A stretch of DNA of 64,000 bases from an uncultured Spartobacteria bacterium (GCA_903882875.1 CAIRYQ010000079.1:1-64000), one strand, 5' to 3'. Counted from the stretch's first letter, positions 26,594 to 38,738 are shown. Notes: generated by a model not told the origin, from the sequence alone. A program made the numbers and translations.

Positions 26594-27007
26594 ATGGAAC
26601 TCCTCGTTGCTACCCTCGCTGACACTGCCGTCGAAAACCAAGGCAAACTGAACGTGCTTGGCGCGTTTGACGCCGTGATTGCGCAAACCTTCCCCGCAGG
26701 TTTCGCCTACACGCTCGTCCTCCGTTTCTCGTTCACCGCCGAAGACCACGGCACACACAAATTCTCCATCCGTCTCTCCGACGACTCCGGTGCCGCCGGC
26801 GACCAGCCTCAGAATGAGGCCGAGCTGCAGGTCAACATGCCTCCCGGCACGAAAGGCTTCTCGACGCAGAACATGATCCAGCCGCTTCAGGGCACCGTGC
26901 AGAAGGCCGGCAACTACCATTTCGCCGTCTATTTCGACGGAAAGGTGCTTGCCCGCATTCCGTTCCGCGTCATCAGCCAGGCTGAACTCCAGCAGCCGGC
27001 TGCCTAG
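26594..27007 (+). CDS. DUF6941-like protein
   Basis: A protein of 137 residues. I chose ATG 26594 (MELLVATLADTAVENQGKLN); the longer frame from 26474 crosses sequence that looks intergenic. The pattern ADTAVENQGKLNVLGAFD ... GFAYTLVLRFSFTAED ... QNMIQPLQGTVQKAGNYHFAVYFDGKVLARIPFRV matches small cytosolic proteins (DUF6941 type) common in bacteria; I am reasonably but not fully sure of the name. The function is unknown. It has its own terminator just downstream. Confidence 0.7.
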   Translation: MELLVATLADTAVENQGKLNVLGAFDAVIAQTFPAGFAYTLVLRFSFTAEDHGTHKFSIRLSDDSGAAGDQPQNEAELQVNMPPGTKGFSTQNMIQPLQGTVQKAGNYHFAVYFDGKVLARIPFRVISQAELQQPAA

Positions 27008-27038
27008 TCGACGTCCACAACCTTCAACCCCAATCCCT

Positions 27039-27078
27039 CAAGCCTGCCCGGCCACGCGCCGCGGCAGGCTTGATTTTT
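27039..27078 (+). terminator. Rho-independent terminator after 27007
   Basis: CAAGCCTGCC (27039-27048) pairs with GGCAGGCTTG (27063-27072), followed by ATTTTTT. Confidence 0.88.
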
Positions 27079-27252
27079 TCCGGAGAAAAGCAGGTGCGCG
27101 CATCGTCGCAAAAGAGTCACCGCGGTTTGACATCGTTCTGACAACTTCGTGCGGGCGTCGCCGATGGTTTGTGTCACGCTCCGCGCCGCATCTTGTCCGG
27201 CGGGCCGCGAACTTCTAACAAACCGCTTCCACCGTCCGTCAACGACCTCACC

Positions 27253-30200
27253 ATGAACTCACGCAACTGCCTCCCGATTACTCTCGCCGCACTCACCTCC
27301 ATCGTTTTCCCGACCGTGTGCTGGGCGGAAAACGAAGTCGGCTTCATTGAAAAATTTGCGCTCGCGCCGGATCGCGAAAAAGTCCTCGGCGAACTCGTCC
27401 CTGGCAGCGAGGACTACTATTTTTTCCACGCGCTGCACTGGCAGAACACGCGTAACGCCGCGAAGCTCGCGGACATCCTCGAGCAGTGGAAAAAACGTTT
27501 TCCAAACGAGAGCCAGCGTCGGCACGTGATCGAAAACCGCGCCGCGCTGCTCGACTACGACGCGTCACCGCAGAAGACGCTCGCGTATTTGAAAGAGCGG
27601 CTCGGCGTGCAGTTCAACCACCAGCAGGAAGTGCGCGATCAGAAGCCGGCCCTGCCGAGCACCCTCGATCCGAAGCGCGTCGCCCGCGATGTCTTCGAGA
27701 AAAATGCGCTCGCGAACAACGGCGACCTCTCGGTGCTTTCCGACACCGCGCTCGAATCGCTCATCGCTAACAAGGCGACGCTCACGGTGCAGCAGCGTCG
27801 CGCGCTGCTCGGGCGGCTGCATCGCCCCGACGTGCGGAACCTGCCCGAGCTGATCATCGCGGATTTGAAGTCCGAGGAGTCCGGCGGCTTCGGCAGTTTT
27901 GAAATCCACCGCGCGCTTCTGCCCGCGCAGCTCGATGTGCTCGCAAAGGCGATCCCCGATCTCGCGACGAACGAGGTGTTCGTTTTCACAAGGCTACGCA
28001 AGCTCGCGCCGGGCGCAGATACAGATGTGGAATTCGATCCCGTCGAGCGTGAGGCGTGGCTCGATCGCGTGTGGGCGTATGCGAAGACGCTGCCGCCTAC
28101 ATTCAACACGGTGAAGGCTCACATTCTTTTCCGACGTCTCGATCACGACCGGAAGAAGGGCGTGTACGACCGCGCACGCTTCCTCGAATATCTCAAGGTG
28201 CCGCGCCAACTCGACTACGTGAACCCGAAGTGGCTGGAGAAACGGAACAACGACGAGAACCTCGCCGACCTCGGCAGGGAATTCGACGAGCCGTTCCCCG
28301 GCGCGCGCCCCATCGGCAACGACGAGCCGCTCGTACGCGAATATTTCCTGCGGCTCTTTACGGACGGCGCGGCGAAGTCCGGCGACGTGGACACGATGCT
28401 CGCGCCGTGGAGCGACTACGTGCGCACGAGCTGGCTGAAGCCCGTGCTCGCGGAGGCGATGATCGTGAACGGCATCGGCAGCGCCGAGCGATGGGCGTCG
28501 CTGCTCACGCCGCAGGAATTTCAGGCGATCAAGGAGCGTGTGGACATCGAGTTCCCGCGCACGAACGCGGCGCAGTTCCAGCCGGTGGACGATGTGCAGG
28601 TGGACGTGGTTTTGAAAAACACGCCGAAGCTCATCGTGAAAATCTACGAGCTGAACGCGCTCAATTTTTTCCTCTCACAGCACCGTCAGCTCAACACTGA
28701 TCTCAGCCTCGACGGCCTCGTCGCGAACAGCGAGCAGACGCACACGTTCGACAACGGGCCGTTCAAGCGCACGCGGCAGACGTTCAAATTCCCCGAGCTG
28801 AAAGGCAGACGCGGCGAATGGATCGTGGAGTTCATCGGCGGCGGGCGCAGCAGCCGCGCGCTCGTGCGCAAGGGCCAGTGGCAGCTCCTCCAGCAGACGG
28901 GGCCGGGCGGCGATCTGCTCACGGTGCTCGATGAAAATGGCGCGCAGGTGAAGGACGCCGTCGCATGGCTCGACGGGCGCAAACTTTCGCTCGACGAAAA
29001 ACTCGGGCGTATCGTGGTGCCCTTCACGCAGCAGCCCGGCGAGCGGCCGATCGTGATCGCGAGCGCGGACGGGAGCTTCGCGACGCTCACGCAGTTCGAG
29101 CACCACTCGGAGGAATACACGCTCGACGCGCAGTTTCACATTGAGCGCGAGCAGCTTCTCGCGCGGCGCGAGGCGACGCTCGCGATCCGCACCGCGCTGA
29201 TGCTCGGCGAATCGCAGCTCGACCCGCGCCTGCTCACCGAGCCGAAGCTCACGATCACCTCCGTCTCGCTCGACGGCATTTCGACGACGCGCGAGGTGAA
29301 GGATCTCAAGTTCAGCGCGGGCAGCGTGCTCACGCATACGTTGAGCGTGCCTGAGCGCGTCGCGCAGATCAGTGTGACGCTGAGCGCAAAAGTGGACGTG
29401 CTCACCGCGGGCGGCGAGAAGCGCACGCTGAACGCATCGCACTCGTGGTAGCTCAACGGCATCGCCAAGACCGACGCGACGAACGACGGGCATCTCTCTA
29501 AATTCGGCGGCGACTACGTGTATGAACTGCTCGGCAGAAACGGCGAACCGATCGCCGACCAGCAGATCATCTTCACGTTCACGCACCGCGATTTCACCCG
29601 CACGGAAACCGTCGCATTGCGCACGGATGAAAAAGGCCGCGTGGCGCTCGGCGCGCTCGCGGAGATCAAGAGCTTCGCGGCGAAGTCGCCGAACGGGCGC
29701 GAAGGGCGTTTCAGCTTGGAGGATTTCGAGCGCACCTGGTCCGGCGAGATTCACGCGAAGGCGGGCGAAGTGCTGCAAATCCCGCTCCCGCCGGAACTCG
29801 CCGAAATGCAGCTTCGGCGGGCAACGAAGGATTGGGTGAAGGCTTACGTTTCGCTCCTCGAAGTGCGTGCCGGGACTTTCGTCTCCGATCACGGCGGACT
29901 GCTGTCAGTCAGCGGCGGGTTTCTCGTGATCGACGGCCTCCCATCCGGTGACTACGCGCTGCGTTTGCGCGGCGATGCGAGGGACATCACGATCAAGGTC
30001 GCGGGCGGAAAATCCGCGCACGGCTGGATTCTCGGCGCGAACCGGAATCTCGAGGCGATGCACGGCGCGCCGCTGCAAATCGCAAGCGCGGTGAACGATC
30101 ACGAATTCATCACCGTGAAACTCGCAAACGCGACGCCGCTCACGCGCGTCCACATCGCGGCGACGCGCTTCGTGCCTGCGGGGAATTTGTTTTCCGGACT

Positions 30201-33200
30201 CGGCGGCTTCGAGCGTTTCGGTGTCGCCGAGGGCGCGCCCGCGCGTCAGCCGAATCTCTACGCAGCGGGCCGGGAGATTGGCGACGAGTACCGCTACATC
30301 CTGGAGCGGCGCTACGCGAAAATGTTCCCCGGCAACATGCTCACGCGTCCCGGTCTGCTGCTGAATCCGTGGGCAATCCGCGACACGGGCCTTCAGGATC
30401 TCGCGCAGAAGACCGGCGAGGAAGCCTTGGCGACCGATGGCGACACCGCGGCGAGATTCAAGCGCAACGCAATGGAGCCCGCATCGCCCTTCGGGCATGA
30501 TCCGGAAGGCGTCGCGCGCGGCGCGGCGGAGTCCGATCTCGACTTCCTCGCGGCGAGCGCGCCCGTGATCTACAACTTGATCCCGGATGAAAACGGCGTG
30601 GTGAAGATTGAGCGCAAGGCGCTCGGGGATCGCCAGCATGTGCAAATTTATGCCGAGGATCTGCACGACGCGGTGTGGCGTTCATTTGCACTGCCCGAGG
30701 TGCCGACGAAATTCGCAGACATCCGCCTCGCGCGGAACCTCGATCCGGCCACGCCATTCACCCAGAAGAAAGAGGTGACCGTGCTCGAAAATGGAAAGAC
30801 GCTCACGCTCGCGGACATCCTCACGAGCGAGATGGAGACGTACGACACGCTCGGCGGAATCCACGCGCTCTTCACGACGTTGAGCCACGATCCGAACCTT
30901 GCGCAGTTTGCGTGGGTGCTCCAGTGGCCGAAGCTCAAGGACGATGAGAAGCGCGCGAAGTATTCCGAGTTTGCCTGCCACGAGCTGAACCTTTTCCTCG
31001 CGCGGAAAGACCCCGTGTTTTTTGAAAAGGTCATCAAGCCGTATCTCGCGAACAAGAAGGACCGGACCTTCATGGATGACTTCCTGCTCGGCAACGACGT
31101 GAAGCATTACCTCGAGCCGTGGGCTTTTGAAAAGCTGAACGCCGCGGAGCGCGCGCTGCTCGGCCTGCGGCTGCCGGATGAGGCGGCGAATCTCGCGCGC
31201 AATCTTCGCGAGAAATGGGAGCTGCTGCCGGCCGACCCGGAACGGCTCGACGTGCTTTTTGAAACGGGCCTGCGCGGTCGTGCGCTCGAACTGGCGGAGG
31301 GCGGCACTCCGCTTGCCTTGAATTTTCAGAATGAACGCGCCAAGGCTGAACACGCGGCGGCACCGAAGCCCGAGATGGCCCCTCACAAGCCGATGTCCAC
31401 CGCCGACGCGCCGCATCCGGGGCCGATGAACGCTCCGATGGAATCGGCAAAGGCCACAGATATGAAAGTCGCGGCGGATCAGCTCGGCCGCAAGGCAGTC
31501 GAAAAGCGAGCGCGCGGGCTCGCGCTCGGCTCCGAAGAGATGGACCAGCTTGTGGACGCGCAGAAGCAACTCGGGGCGGACAAACCCGCATTGCGCGCCG
31601 TGCTGAACCAGGCGGAAGCCCGCCGACAGGCGCTCGATGAATCCGGCCGTGCCGCGAAAGACGGCGAGGAAAAAGGGAATCAGTACGGATTTTTCGCCGC
31701 CGGTATCGCAGGGGAAAATCGTGCGGCGGTGCGTGCGTACTACCGGCAGATCGGCGCGACGAAGGAGTGGGCGGAGAACAATTACTACTGCCTGCGCATC
31801 ACGGATCAGAACGCATCGCTCGTGCCGGTGAACGCATTCTGGCGCGACTACGCCGCGCACGTCGCATCGGGCGCAAAGACGCCGTTCGTCTCGCCGCACA
31901 TCGCGGAGGCGAGCCGCAATTTCAGCGAAATGATGCTCGCGCTTGCCGTGCTCGATCTGCCGTTCGACGCGCCGAAACACACGACGAAGACCGACGGCGG
32001 ACAGCTCACGCTCACCGCGGGCGGCCCGCTGATTGTTTTTCACAAGGAGATCAAACCCGCCGCCGCCGCGAAGGCCGGGCAGGGAGAGTTGCTCGTTTCG
32101 CAGACCTTCTTCCGCCAGGGCGATCGCTATCGGCAGCAGGGCAACGAAAAGTTTGAAAAATACGTGACGGAGGAATTTCTCACCGGAGTCGTCTATGGCG
32201 CGAATGCAGTCGTGACGAACCCGACGAGCGCGCCGGTGAAGGCGGAGGTGCTGCTGCAAATCCCGCTCGGCGCGGTGCCGGTCGCGAGCAGCAAGGCGAC
32301 GGATTCGCGTTACGTGCGGCTGGAGCCGTACTCGACGAAGACGTTTGAGTATTACTTTTACTTCCCCGCGGTAAGCGCAAAGGCGGGCGTGAAGTTCCCG
32401 CACTTCCCGGTGAATGTCGCCGTCGCAAACACATCCGCGGCTGCGGCGAAGGCGTTCGAGTTCAACGTCGTCGGCAAGCTCACGCAGGTGGACAAGGCAT
32501 CGTGGGACTACATCTCGCAGTATGGCAGCGCGGACGACGTGTTCGCATTCCTCGGGCAGAACAACCTAGCGTCGCTCAATCTCACGCGCATCGCGTGGCG
32601 CTGCCACGAGGCCGCGTTTTTCAAAAAGCTCACGGCCTTCCTCGGCGGGCATCACATTTGGAACGAAACGATCTACAGCTACGCGCTCGTCCACAACGAC
32701 GCCGCGGCGCTGCGCGAATGGATCAAGCACAAGGACCCGTTCGTGCGCCAGTGCGGGCCGTGGCTTTCGAGCAAGCTCATCTTGCTCGATCCGATCGAGC
32801 GGCGCTCGTACGAGCATCTTGAGTATTCGCCTCTCGTGAATCAGCGCGCTCATCGCGTCGGCGGCGACTGGCGCATCGCGAATCCCGCCGTGCTCGGCCA
32901 GTACCGCTCGCTGCTGAACGTCCTCGCGCACAAGCCGCAGCTCGACGCGACGGACAACATGAGCGTGTCGTATTACCTCTTCCTGCAGGATCGCGTGGAC
33001 GAGGCGCTCACGCGCTTCCACAGCGTGGATGCGAATGCGCTTCCGACAAAAATTCAGCACGACTATTTCAAGTGCTACGCGGATTTCTACGAGGGCGATC
33101 TCGCCGACGCGCGCGGCATCACGTCGCGCTACGCCGACTTCCCGGTCGCGCGCTGGCAGAAACTTTTTGCCGAGGTGAACACGCAGCTCGACCAAATCGA

Positions 33201-33927
33201 GGGCAAGGCCGTGAAGCCGGAGAAAGGCGACAAGCCTGACCGCGAAAAAGCGCAGGGCGAACTCGCGGCGACCGAGCCGGGATTCGACTTCAAGATCGAG
33301 AACAAGGCCGTCGCGCTCACATGGAAGAATCTCGGTGACGTGACGATCAACTATTACCTGATGGACGCGGAGTTTTCATTCAGCAGCAATCCGTTCGTGA
33401 GCCAGGATGCGGGACGCTTCAGCATCGTGAAGCCAAGCAAGTCCGTGCGGCACGAATTGCCGAAGGACAAGGACGCGATCGAGATCGCGCTGCCCGGCGA
33501 ATTCGCAAAGGCAAACGTGCTCATCGAGATCGTCGGTGCGGGCCAGCGCAAGGCGCACGCGTATCACGCGAACACGCTCAAGCTCACCGTCGCCGAAAAC
33601 TATGGCCGCCTCGAAGTGCGCGATTCGGCGAGCGACAAGGCCGTGGGCAAGGCCTACGTGAAAGTGTACGCGCGGCTGAAAAACGGCACGGTGCGCTTTT
33701 TCAAGGACGGCTACACAGACCTCCGCGGACGCTTCGATTACGCGAGCCTGAACGGCAGCCCAGGGACGCACGCGGTGCAGCGCGGCCACGAAGTCCCGCC
33801 CGCCAACGGCCTCGACTACCAGATGCTCAAGCCCTCCGAGCTGAACGAAATCGAGAAGCTCGCGATCCTCATCCTCAGCGACACGAACGGAGCGACGACG
33901 CGCGAAATCAATCCGCCGCGGGAGTAG
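27253..33927 (+). pseudogene. Giant secreted protein gene with one in-frame TAG
   Basis: Two open frames, 27253-29451 (732 residues, signal peptide MNSRNCLPITLAALTSIVF) and 29518-33927, lie in the same frame and join without shift if the TAG at 29449-29451 is read through: 2,225 codons. The 22 codons between (LNGIAKTDATNDG ...) continue smoothly into YVYELLGRNGEPIADQQ, a block expected inside, not at the start of, a protein. The extracellular beta-sandwich-rich architecture is reminiscent of alpha-2-macroglobulin-like proteins, but I do not recognise a named family. Either a nonsense mutation (CAG to TAG would do), a sequence error, or readthrough. TAG also ends other genes here, so global reassignment is unlikely. 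Confidence 0.75.
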
Positions 33928-33994
33928 CGCCGGAGTTTTCCGAGCCGCATCATTTCCGCTCGTCCATGTGGCGGCGCGGTGCATCATCGCGACC

Positions 33995-36337
33995 ATGCGC
34001 GTTTCCCTCACGCTCCTGCTGTCGTGCGTCCTCGTGGCGCTTCATGCGGAACCGGCCCCGCTCGTGGCCGACGTGGATTTGCAGCCGCTCGCTGCGCAGG
34101 TGCGACGCGTGATCGAGGCCGCGGATTTTCTCGGTGCGCCGTTTTCCGCAGAGCAGCGCGAAGCCGTGGAGTCTGCGGTGCGCATGGAGGATCGTGCGAA
34201 GGCGGTGGAAAAAATCCAGGCGGTGTTCGATGCGCGTGTGCTGTTCGTCGTGAACATCAACCCCGAGATGCGCGTGAAGGCGGCGCAGGGCCCGGCGAAG
34301 GCGCTCGCGGTCGAGCAGGGTTGGCGGCTTTTTCTCGTGAAGGTGATCAACGAAGCCGGCGTGACCGCACCGCTGCGCATTCGCAGCCCGCAGGCGCAGC
34401 CGGTTTTCAATTCCACCGGAGCCATCCCCGGCAAGAAGCCGCTGCCCATCGGCGAGCCGCCGTTTGCGGAGCGATGGACGGACATTGAGATTTTCACGAA
34501 GCCGCCGATGAAGCCCGCGCTCAGCGGCCTCGCGGTGGAGTATGTGCTCGTCTCGCTCTTCAGCCGCGACGCGGGAAAACGCGAGGCGCGCTTTTCGTTC
34601 GACGTGGGGCAGGGGACGCAGGACCTCGGCTTCCGCAGCGATTGTGACGTGCTCTTCGACTGCATCCCCGCGCGCGCGATCACGCTGCGCGTACGTGACG
34701 ACATCGGCGCGCCGACCACGGCTTCGTTCCTCATCCGCGATCATGCAAAGCGCGTGCATCCCTCGCAGGCGAAACGTGTCGCGCCGGACTTCTGGTTTCA
34801 CCCGCAGATCTATCGCGCCGACGGCGAGACCGTGCGGTTGCCGGATGGCGAATACACGATCGAATTTTCGCGCGGCCCCGAGTCCGTCACCGAGACGCGC
34901 AAGGTGAACGTCGCAGCGGACACGCATGAGCTTTCCTTCGATGTGAAACGCTGGATCGATCCTGCGAAGTTCGGCTGGTGGAGCGGCGACCACCACATCC
35001 ACGCCGCAGGCTGCAAGCACTACTCAAATCCCAGCGAAGGCGTGCTCGCGACCGACATGGCGCGGCACTGCCGTGGCGAGGATCTGAAGATCGGCGCGAA
35101 CCTCACATGGGGGCCGTGCTTCGATTTTCAAAAGCAGTTCTTCACCGGCAAGGAGGACGCTGTCTCGCAGTGGCCCTACATCATCCGCTACGATGTGGAA
35201 GTGAGCGGCTTCGGCTCGCACAAGAGCGGACACCTCTGCCTGCTGCGCCTGCGCGACCAGATGTATCCCGGTGGCGATTCGACCGGGCACTGGCCCACGC
35301 TTTGCCTCAGCACGCTGAAGTGGGCGAAGGCACAGGGCGCGCTCACCGGCCCCGCACACAGCGGCTGGGGATTGCAGCCGATGGCCGGGGATGATCCTGC
35401 GCGCAGCCAGCCCTACAAGGGCGCGGGCGCGATCAAATCCGCGACGAATGATCCTTTCAATTTCATCGTCCCGCCTTTCAACGGCATCGGCGCGTGCGAA
35501 TACATCGTGGACGTAACGCACGACGTGCCCGGCCCCGATGGCAAGCCCGTGCCGGCGGTGGATTTTCTCTCGATGGTGGACACGCCGAGCCTGTGGGAGC
35601 TGAACATCTGTTACCAAACGCTGAACGCCGGATTCCGCACGCGCATCAGCGGCGAGACGGATTTCCCGTGCATCTACGGCGAGCGCGTCGGCCTCGGCCG
35701 CAGCTACGTGAGGCTCGATGGCAAACTGAATTACGACGACTGGTGCGAGGGCATCCGCGCCGGGCGCAACTATGTCGGCGATGGGAAAAGTCACCTCATG
35801 GATTTCAAGGCGAACGATGTCGCGATGGGCGAGAAGGGCAGCGAACTGAAACTTGCGCAGCCCGGAATCGTGAAGCTCACCGCCCGCGTCGCCGCACGTC
35901 TCGGTGAAAAGCGCGATCCGGAAATCCGACAGGGCGATCTCGAACAGAAGCCGTACTGGGACATCGAGCACGCGCGCATCGGCACGGGCCGCGAAGTTCC
36001 GGTCGAGGTGCTCGTGAACGGCCGCAGCGTCGCGCGGAAGAACATCGCCGCCGACGGCACGCTGCGCGATGTGAGTTTCGACGTGCCGATCGAGCGGAGC
36101 AGTTGGGTCGCGCTGCGCATCCTGCCTTCGTCGCACACGAATCCGATCTGGGTCACGGTCGCCGACAAGCCCGTGCGCGAGCGCCGCAGCCTCGAATGGT
36201 GCCTGAAGTCCGTGGATCAATGCTGGTCGCAGAAGGAAAAACTGATCGCGCCCGCGGAACTCGACGATGCCCGCGCAGCCTACGAGCACGCGCGGCAGGT
36301 GTACCGCTCGCGTCTCGCCGAGTCGCTCGAGCCGTAA
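33995..36337 (+). CDS. Secreted CehA/McbA-type PHP metallohydrolase
   Basis: A protein of 780 residues from ATG 33995, which opens a signal peptide (MRVSLTLLLSCVLVALHA). The N-terminal ~320 residues are an unassigned region; then comes a PHP-like domain with the metal-binding GWWSGDHHIHAAG (H-x-H), later GALTGPAHSGWG and DFLSMVDTPSLWELNICYQ, and the helical linker GLGRSYVRLDGKL. The C-terminal region (RPVEV, RSSWVALRIL) is beta-rich. PHP-type family members (CehA, McbA) hydrolyse carbamates and other esters; the native substrate here is unknown. It starts 67 bases after the giant gene on the same strand. Confidence 0.82.
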   Translation: MRVSLTLLLSCVLVALHAEPAPLVADVDLQPLAAQVRRVIEAADFLGAPFSAEQREAVESAVRMEDRAKAVEKIQAVFDARVLFVVNINPEMRVKAAQGPAKALAVEQGWRLFLVKVINEAGVTAPLRIRSPQAQPVFNSTGAIPGKKPLPIGEPPFAERWTDIEIFTKPPMKPALSGLAVEYVLVSLFSRDAGKREARFSFDVGQGTQDLGFRSDCDVLFDCIPARAITLRVRDDIGAPTTASFLIRDHAKRVHPSQAKRVAPDFWFHPQIYRADGETVRLPDGEYTIEFSRGPESVTETRKVNVAADTHELSFDVKRWIDPAKFGWWSGDHHIHAAGCKHYSNPSEGVLATDMARHCRGEDLKIGANLTWGPCFDFQKQFFTGKEDAVSQWPYIIRYDVEVSGFGSHKSGHLCLLRLRDQMYPGGDSTGHWPTLCLSTLKWAKAQGALTGPAHSGWGLQPMAGDDPARSQPYKGAGAIKSATNDPFNFIVPPFNGIGACEYIVDVTHDVPGPDGKPVPAVDFLSMVDTPSLWELNICYQTLNAGFRTRISGETDFPCIYGERVGLGRSYVRLDGKLNYDDWCEGIRAGRNYVGDGKSHLMDFKANDVAMGEKGSELKLAQPGIVKLTARVAARLGEKRDPEIRQGDLEQKPYWDIEHARIGTGREVPVEVLVNGRSVARKNIAADGTLRDVSFDVPIERSSWVALRILPSSHTNPIWVTVADKPVRERRSLEWCLKSVDQCWSQKEKLIAPAELDDARAAYEHARQVYRSRLAESLEP

Positions 36338-36512
36338 CGGGCACCACAGACTTGTTGTTCAGCCTGCCGCGGCTTTTGCGCAGTCCCCCGCGAGCCTGTC
36401 CTCCACGATTGGCTGCGCAGTGAGGGACGCACACAGATCTGGCATCAATGAAACGCAGGCGCTCACAGGCTCTCATTGCCAATGCTCTGCACAGGTGGAC
36501 AGTGCCTAAGCC

Positions 36513-36537
36513 GCCGGTTCAAACCCGGTTCCTTTTC
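36513..36537 (+). other. tRNA T-arm-like sequence (weak)
   Basis: GCCGG-TTCAAAC-CCGGT (36513-36529) has the pairing and loop consensus of a tRNA T-arm. I cannot build a D-arm, anticodon arm or acceptor stem from the sequence upstream, so I do not call a tRNA. It might be a decayed tRNA or an attachment-site remnant, or chance. Confidence 0.25.
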
Positions 36538-36545
36538 GGCTGAAC

Positions 36546-38738
36546 ATGTTCACCCTCCTTGCACCCTTCGCGCTTTCCTCATTCGCGGTGCTGGCTGTGC
36601 CGATCATCATCCATCTGCTGAAGCCGAAGCGCGTGCGCACGATGCCGTTCAGCAGCCTGCGCTGGCTGCGCTCGTCGCAGCACAAATTGTCGCGCCGCAT
36701 CCAATGGCATCAGGTGCTGCTCTTCCTGCTGCGCGCGGCGTTCCTTTCCGCGCTCGTGCTCGCGCTGACGAAGCCGATTTTCTCCACCGGCGGGAAACAC
36801 ATGCTCACCGAGCGGTTCGTGATTCTCGATGTGAGCCGCAGCATGGGCTACGAGCAGCCCGGCGGCGAAACGCCGTTCGTCCGCGGAAAAAAGATCGCCC
36901 GCGCACTTCTCGATCAAGGCCTGCCTGGCGACCGCGCGACGGTTCTGCTCACCGCGAACACCACCACCGCGTTCGGCCCGCTCGCGGAGGATCCCACGCG
37001 CTACGTCGCGCGCCTCGAAGCGGCACGCACGGGACTCGGCGACACCGATCTTTCCTCTGCGCTCGCGGTCATCCGCCCGATGCTTGCCGCGCCGCGTCCG
37101 AATGCGCGGGTGGAACTGATCTTCATCACGGACAATCATCAGGGCGCGTGGTCGCAGGGTGCTATCGCGGAATTCACCGCGGGGGTGAAAATGCCCGTTT
37201 CCGTGCGTGTGATGGATGTCGGTCCGTCCGCGCCGCGCAATGCGTGGATCGCCGACGTGCGGCCCGTCGAAGTGGGAGGCAAACATTTCCTCCACGCGCG
37301 TCTCGGCGCCTCGGGCAACGAGCCGCAGGAGCGCACGCTGCGGTTGAAGAAACCGTCCGGCCTCGGCGACATCGCGCAGAAGGTGACCATCGCGCCGGGC
37401 ACATTTGCCGAGGTGAGCTTGCCGATTCCGGCGGACTTCGACTTCGCGGGAAAAATCGCGGAACTCGTGCTCGAACCGCGCGACGCACTGCCGGACGACG
37501 ACATCTTCTGGGTGAACCCCGACGCACGCGGCGGCGTGCGCGTGCTGTTGCTCGAACCGGAGAGCACGCAGATTGAATCTCTCCAGCCGGGCTTCCACCT
37601 GCGCGCCGCGCTCGACGTGCTTGGCCGCGGAGACGCCGCCGCCGCACAGGTCACGCGCCGCACGCCGGAGGCCGTGGTCGCGTCGGATTTTGCAAACACC
37701 GATGTCGTCGTGATGGCGAATGTCGCGCAGTTGAGCGACGATCGCGTGCTCGCGCTGGAGAACAAAATCAAAGGCGGCGCGGGCCTGCTGATGTTTTTCG
37801 GACCCGCGGTGCAGCCGCCATTCTACAATACGAAGCTGCACAATCCGCAGCGCCCGACGGAGTGCCTGCTGCCGCGCCCGCTCGGGCAGATTGCCAGCGG
37901 CGATCTCGCGAGCCTCACGCGCATCGAGTGGACGCACCCGCTGCTCGCACCGCTGTTCGATCCGACATTCGGCGACTTCGCCCGCGTGCGCGCGCGGACA
38001 TTTTACCGCTTTGGCGACGCACCGCAGGGCGACACGAGCCAGGTGCTCGCGTGGTTTGGCGACGTCGCGCCCGCGCTCATCGAACACGAGTTTGGCGCAG
38101 GCCGCGTGCTCATTTTCAACACGACTGCAAACGACGAGTGGAGCGACCTGCCGCGCCGCAACAGCTTCCTGCCGCTGCTCGACCAAATGCTGAACCGCCT
38201 CACCCGCGTGCGGCTCGGGCGGAGTTTTCACACGGGCGAAGCGATCTCGCTCGCGCTGCCCGGCGTGGGAAAAGGTGCGACCGCAACGATCACGACACCG
38301 GGAGGGCGCAGTATCACGCCGACGTTGCAGGAATTCGGCGCGCAGACGATCGCGAGCCTCGCCGATGCGGACGAGGCCGGCGTGTATTCGCTGCGTGCGC
38401 ATGGCGAAAGCGGGAGCGCGGACTTCAGCTTCGTCGTCCACACGGGACGAGGCGACAGCACCGTCGCGAAGACGGACGCAGACACGCTCCGTTCGTGGTG
38501 GGGCAGCTCGGCGCTGGAAATCGTGCATCCCGATCCCGCTGCGAGTTCTGAGCGCGCCGCCGCGACGGGCCGTGTTCTGCTGTGGCCGTGGCTGTTCGCG
38601 CTCTCGGCGCTGCTGCTGCTTTTGGAGATGTATTTCGTCCACCGGCTCTGCCCGGTGATGAATCCCGCCGTCGCAAGCTCGACGGTCGCGAAACACGGCA
38701 TCATCGCGCCGACATCGAAGCCGGAGGTGAGGCGATGA
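36546..38738 (+). CDS. BatA/VWA-domain membrane protein
   Basis: A protein of 730 residues. The N-terminus has the BatA double-hairpin (MFTLLAPFALSSFAVLAVPI ... LLKPKRVRTMPFSSLRWL) and a second span (VLLFLLRAAFLSALVLALTKP). The VWA domain carries the MIDAS start DVSRSMG plus later TGLGDTDLSSAL and IFITDNHQG. A C-terminal span is present (LLWPWLFALSALLLLLEM). BatA-type proteins act with MoxR ATPases in the periplasm or envelope; a MoxR gene is at 7.1 kb. The stop overlaps the next gene's ATG. Confidence 0.87.
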   Translation: MFTLLAPFALSSFAVLAVPIIIHLLKPKRVRTMPFSSLRWLRSSQHKLSRRIQWHQVLLFLLRAAFLSALVLALTKPIFSTGGKHMLTERFVILDVSRSMGYEQPGGETPFVRGKKIARALLDQGLPGDRATVLLTANTTTAFGPLAEDPTRYVARLEAARTGLGDTDLSSALAVIRPMLAAPRPNARVELIFITDNHQGAWSQGAIAEFTAGVKMPVSVRVMDVGPSAPRNAWIADVRPVEVGGKHFLHARLGASGNEPQERTLRLKKPSGLGDIAQKVTIAPGTFAEVSLPIPADFDFAGKIAELVLEPRDALPDDDIFWVNPDARGGVRVLLLEPESTQIESLQPGFHLRAALDVLGRGDAAAAQVTRRTPEAVVASDFANTDVVVMANVAQLSDDRVLALENKIKGGAGLLMFFGPAVQPPFYNTKLHNPQRPTECLLPRPLGQIASGDLASLTRIEWTHPLLAPLFDPTFGDFARVRARTFYRFGDAPQGDTSQVLAWFGDVAPALIEHEFGAGRVLIFNTTANDEWSDLPRRNSFLPLLDQMLNRLTRVRLGRSFHTGEAISLALPGVGKGATATITTPGGRSITPTLQEFGAQTIASLADADEAGVYSLRAHGESGSADFSFVVHTGRGDSTVAKTDADTLRSWWGSSALEIVHPDPAASSERAAATGRVLLWPWLFALSALLLLLEMYFVHRLCPVMNPAVASSTVAKHGIIAPTSKPEVRR

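Noticed and set aside
36440-36545. Amber-suppressor or other intact tRNA
   Set aside because: Only a T-arm-like piece is convincing; no acceptor, D or anticodon arm fits, and the nearby CTA is too close to the T-arm.
36579-38696. 705-residue minus-strand ORF over the BatA/VWA gene
   Set aside because: A GC-rich shadow; the plus-strand frame has recognisable BatA and VWA motifs.
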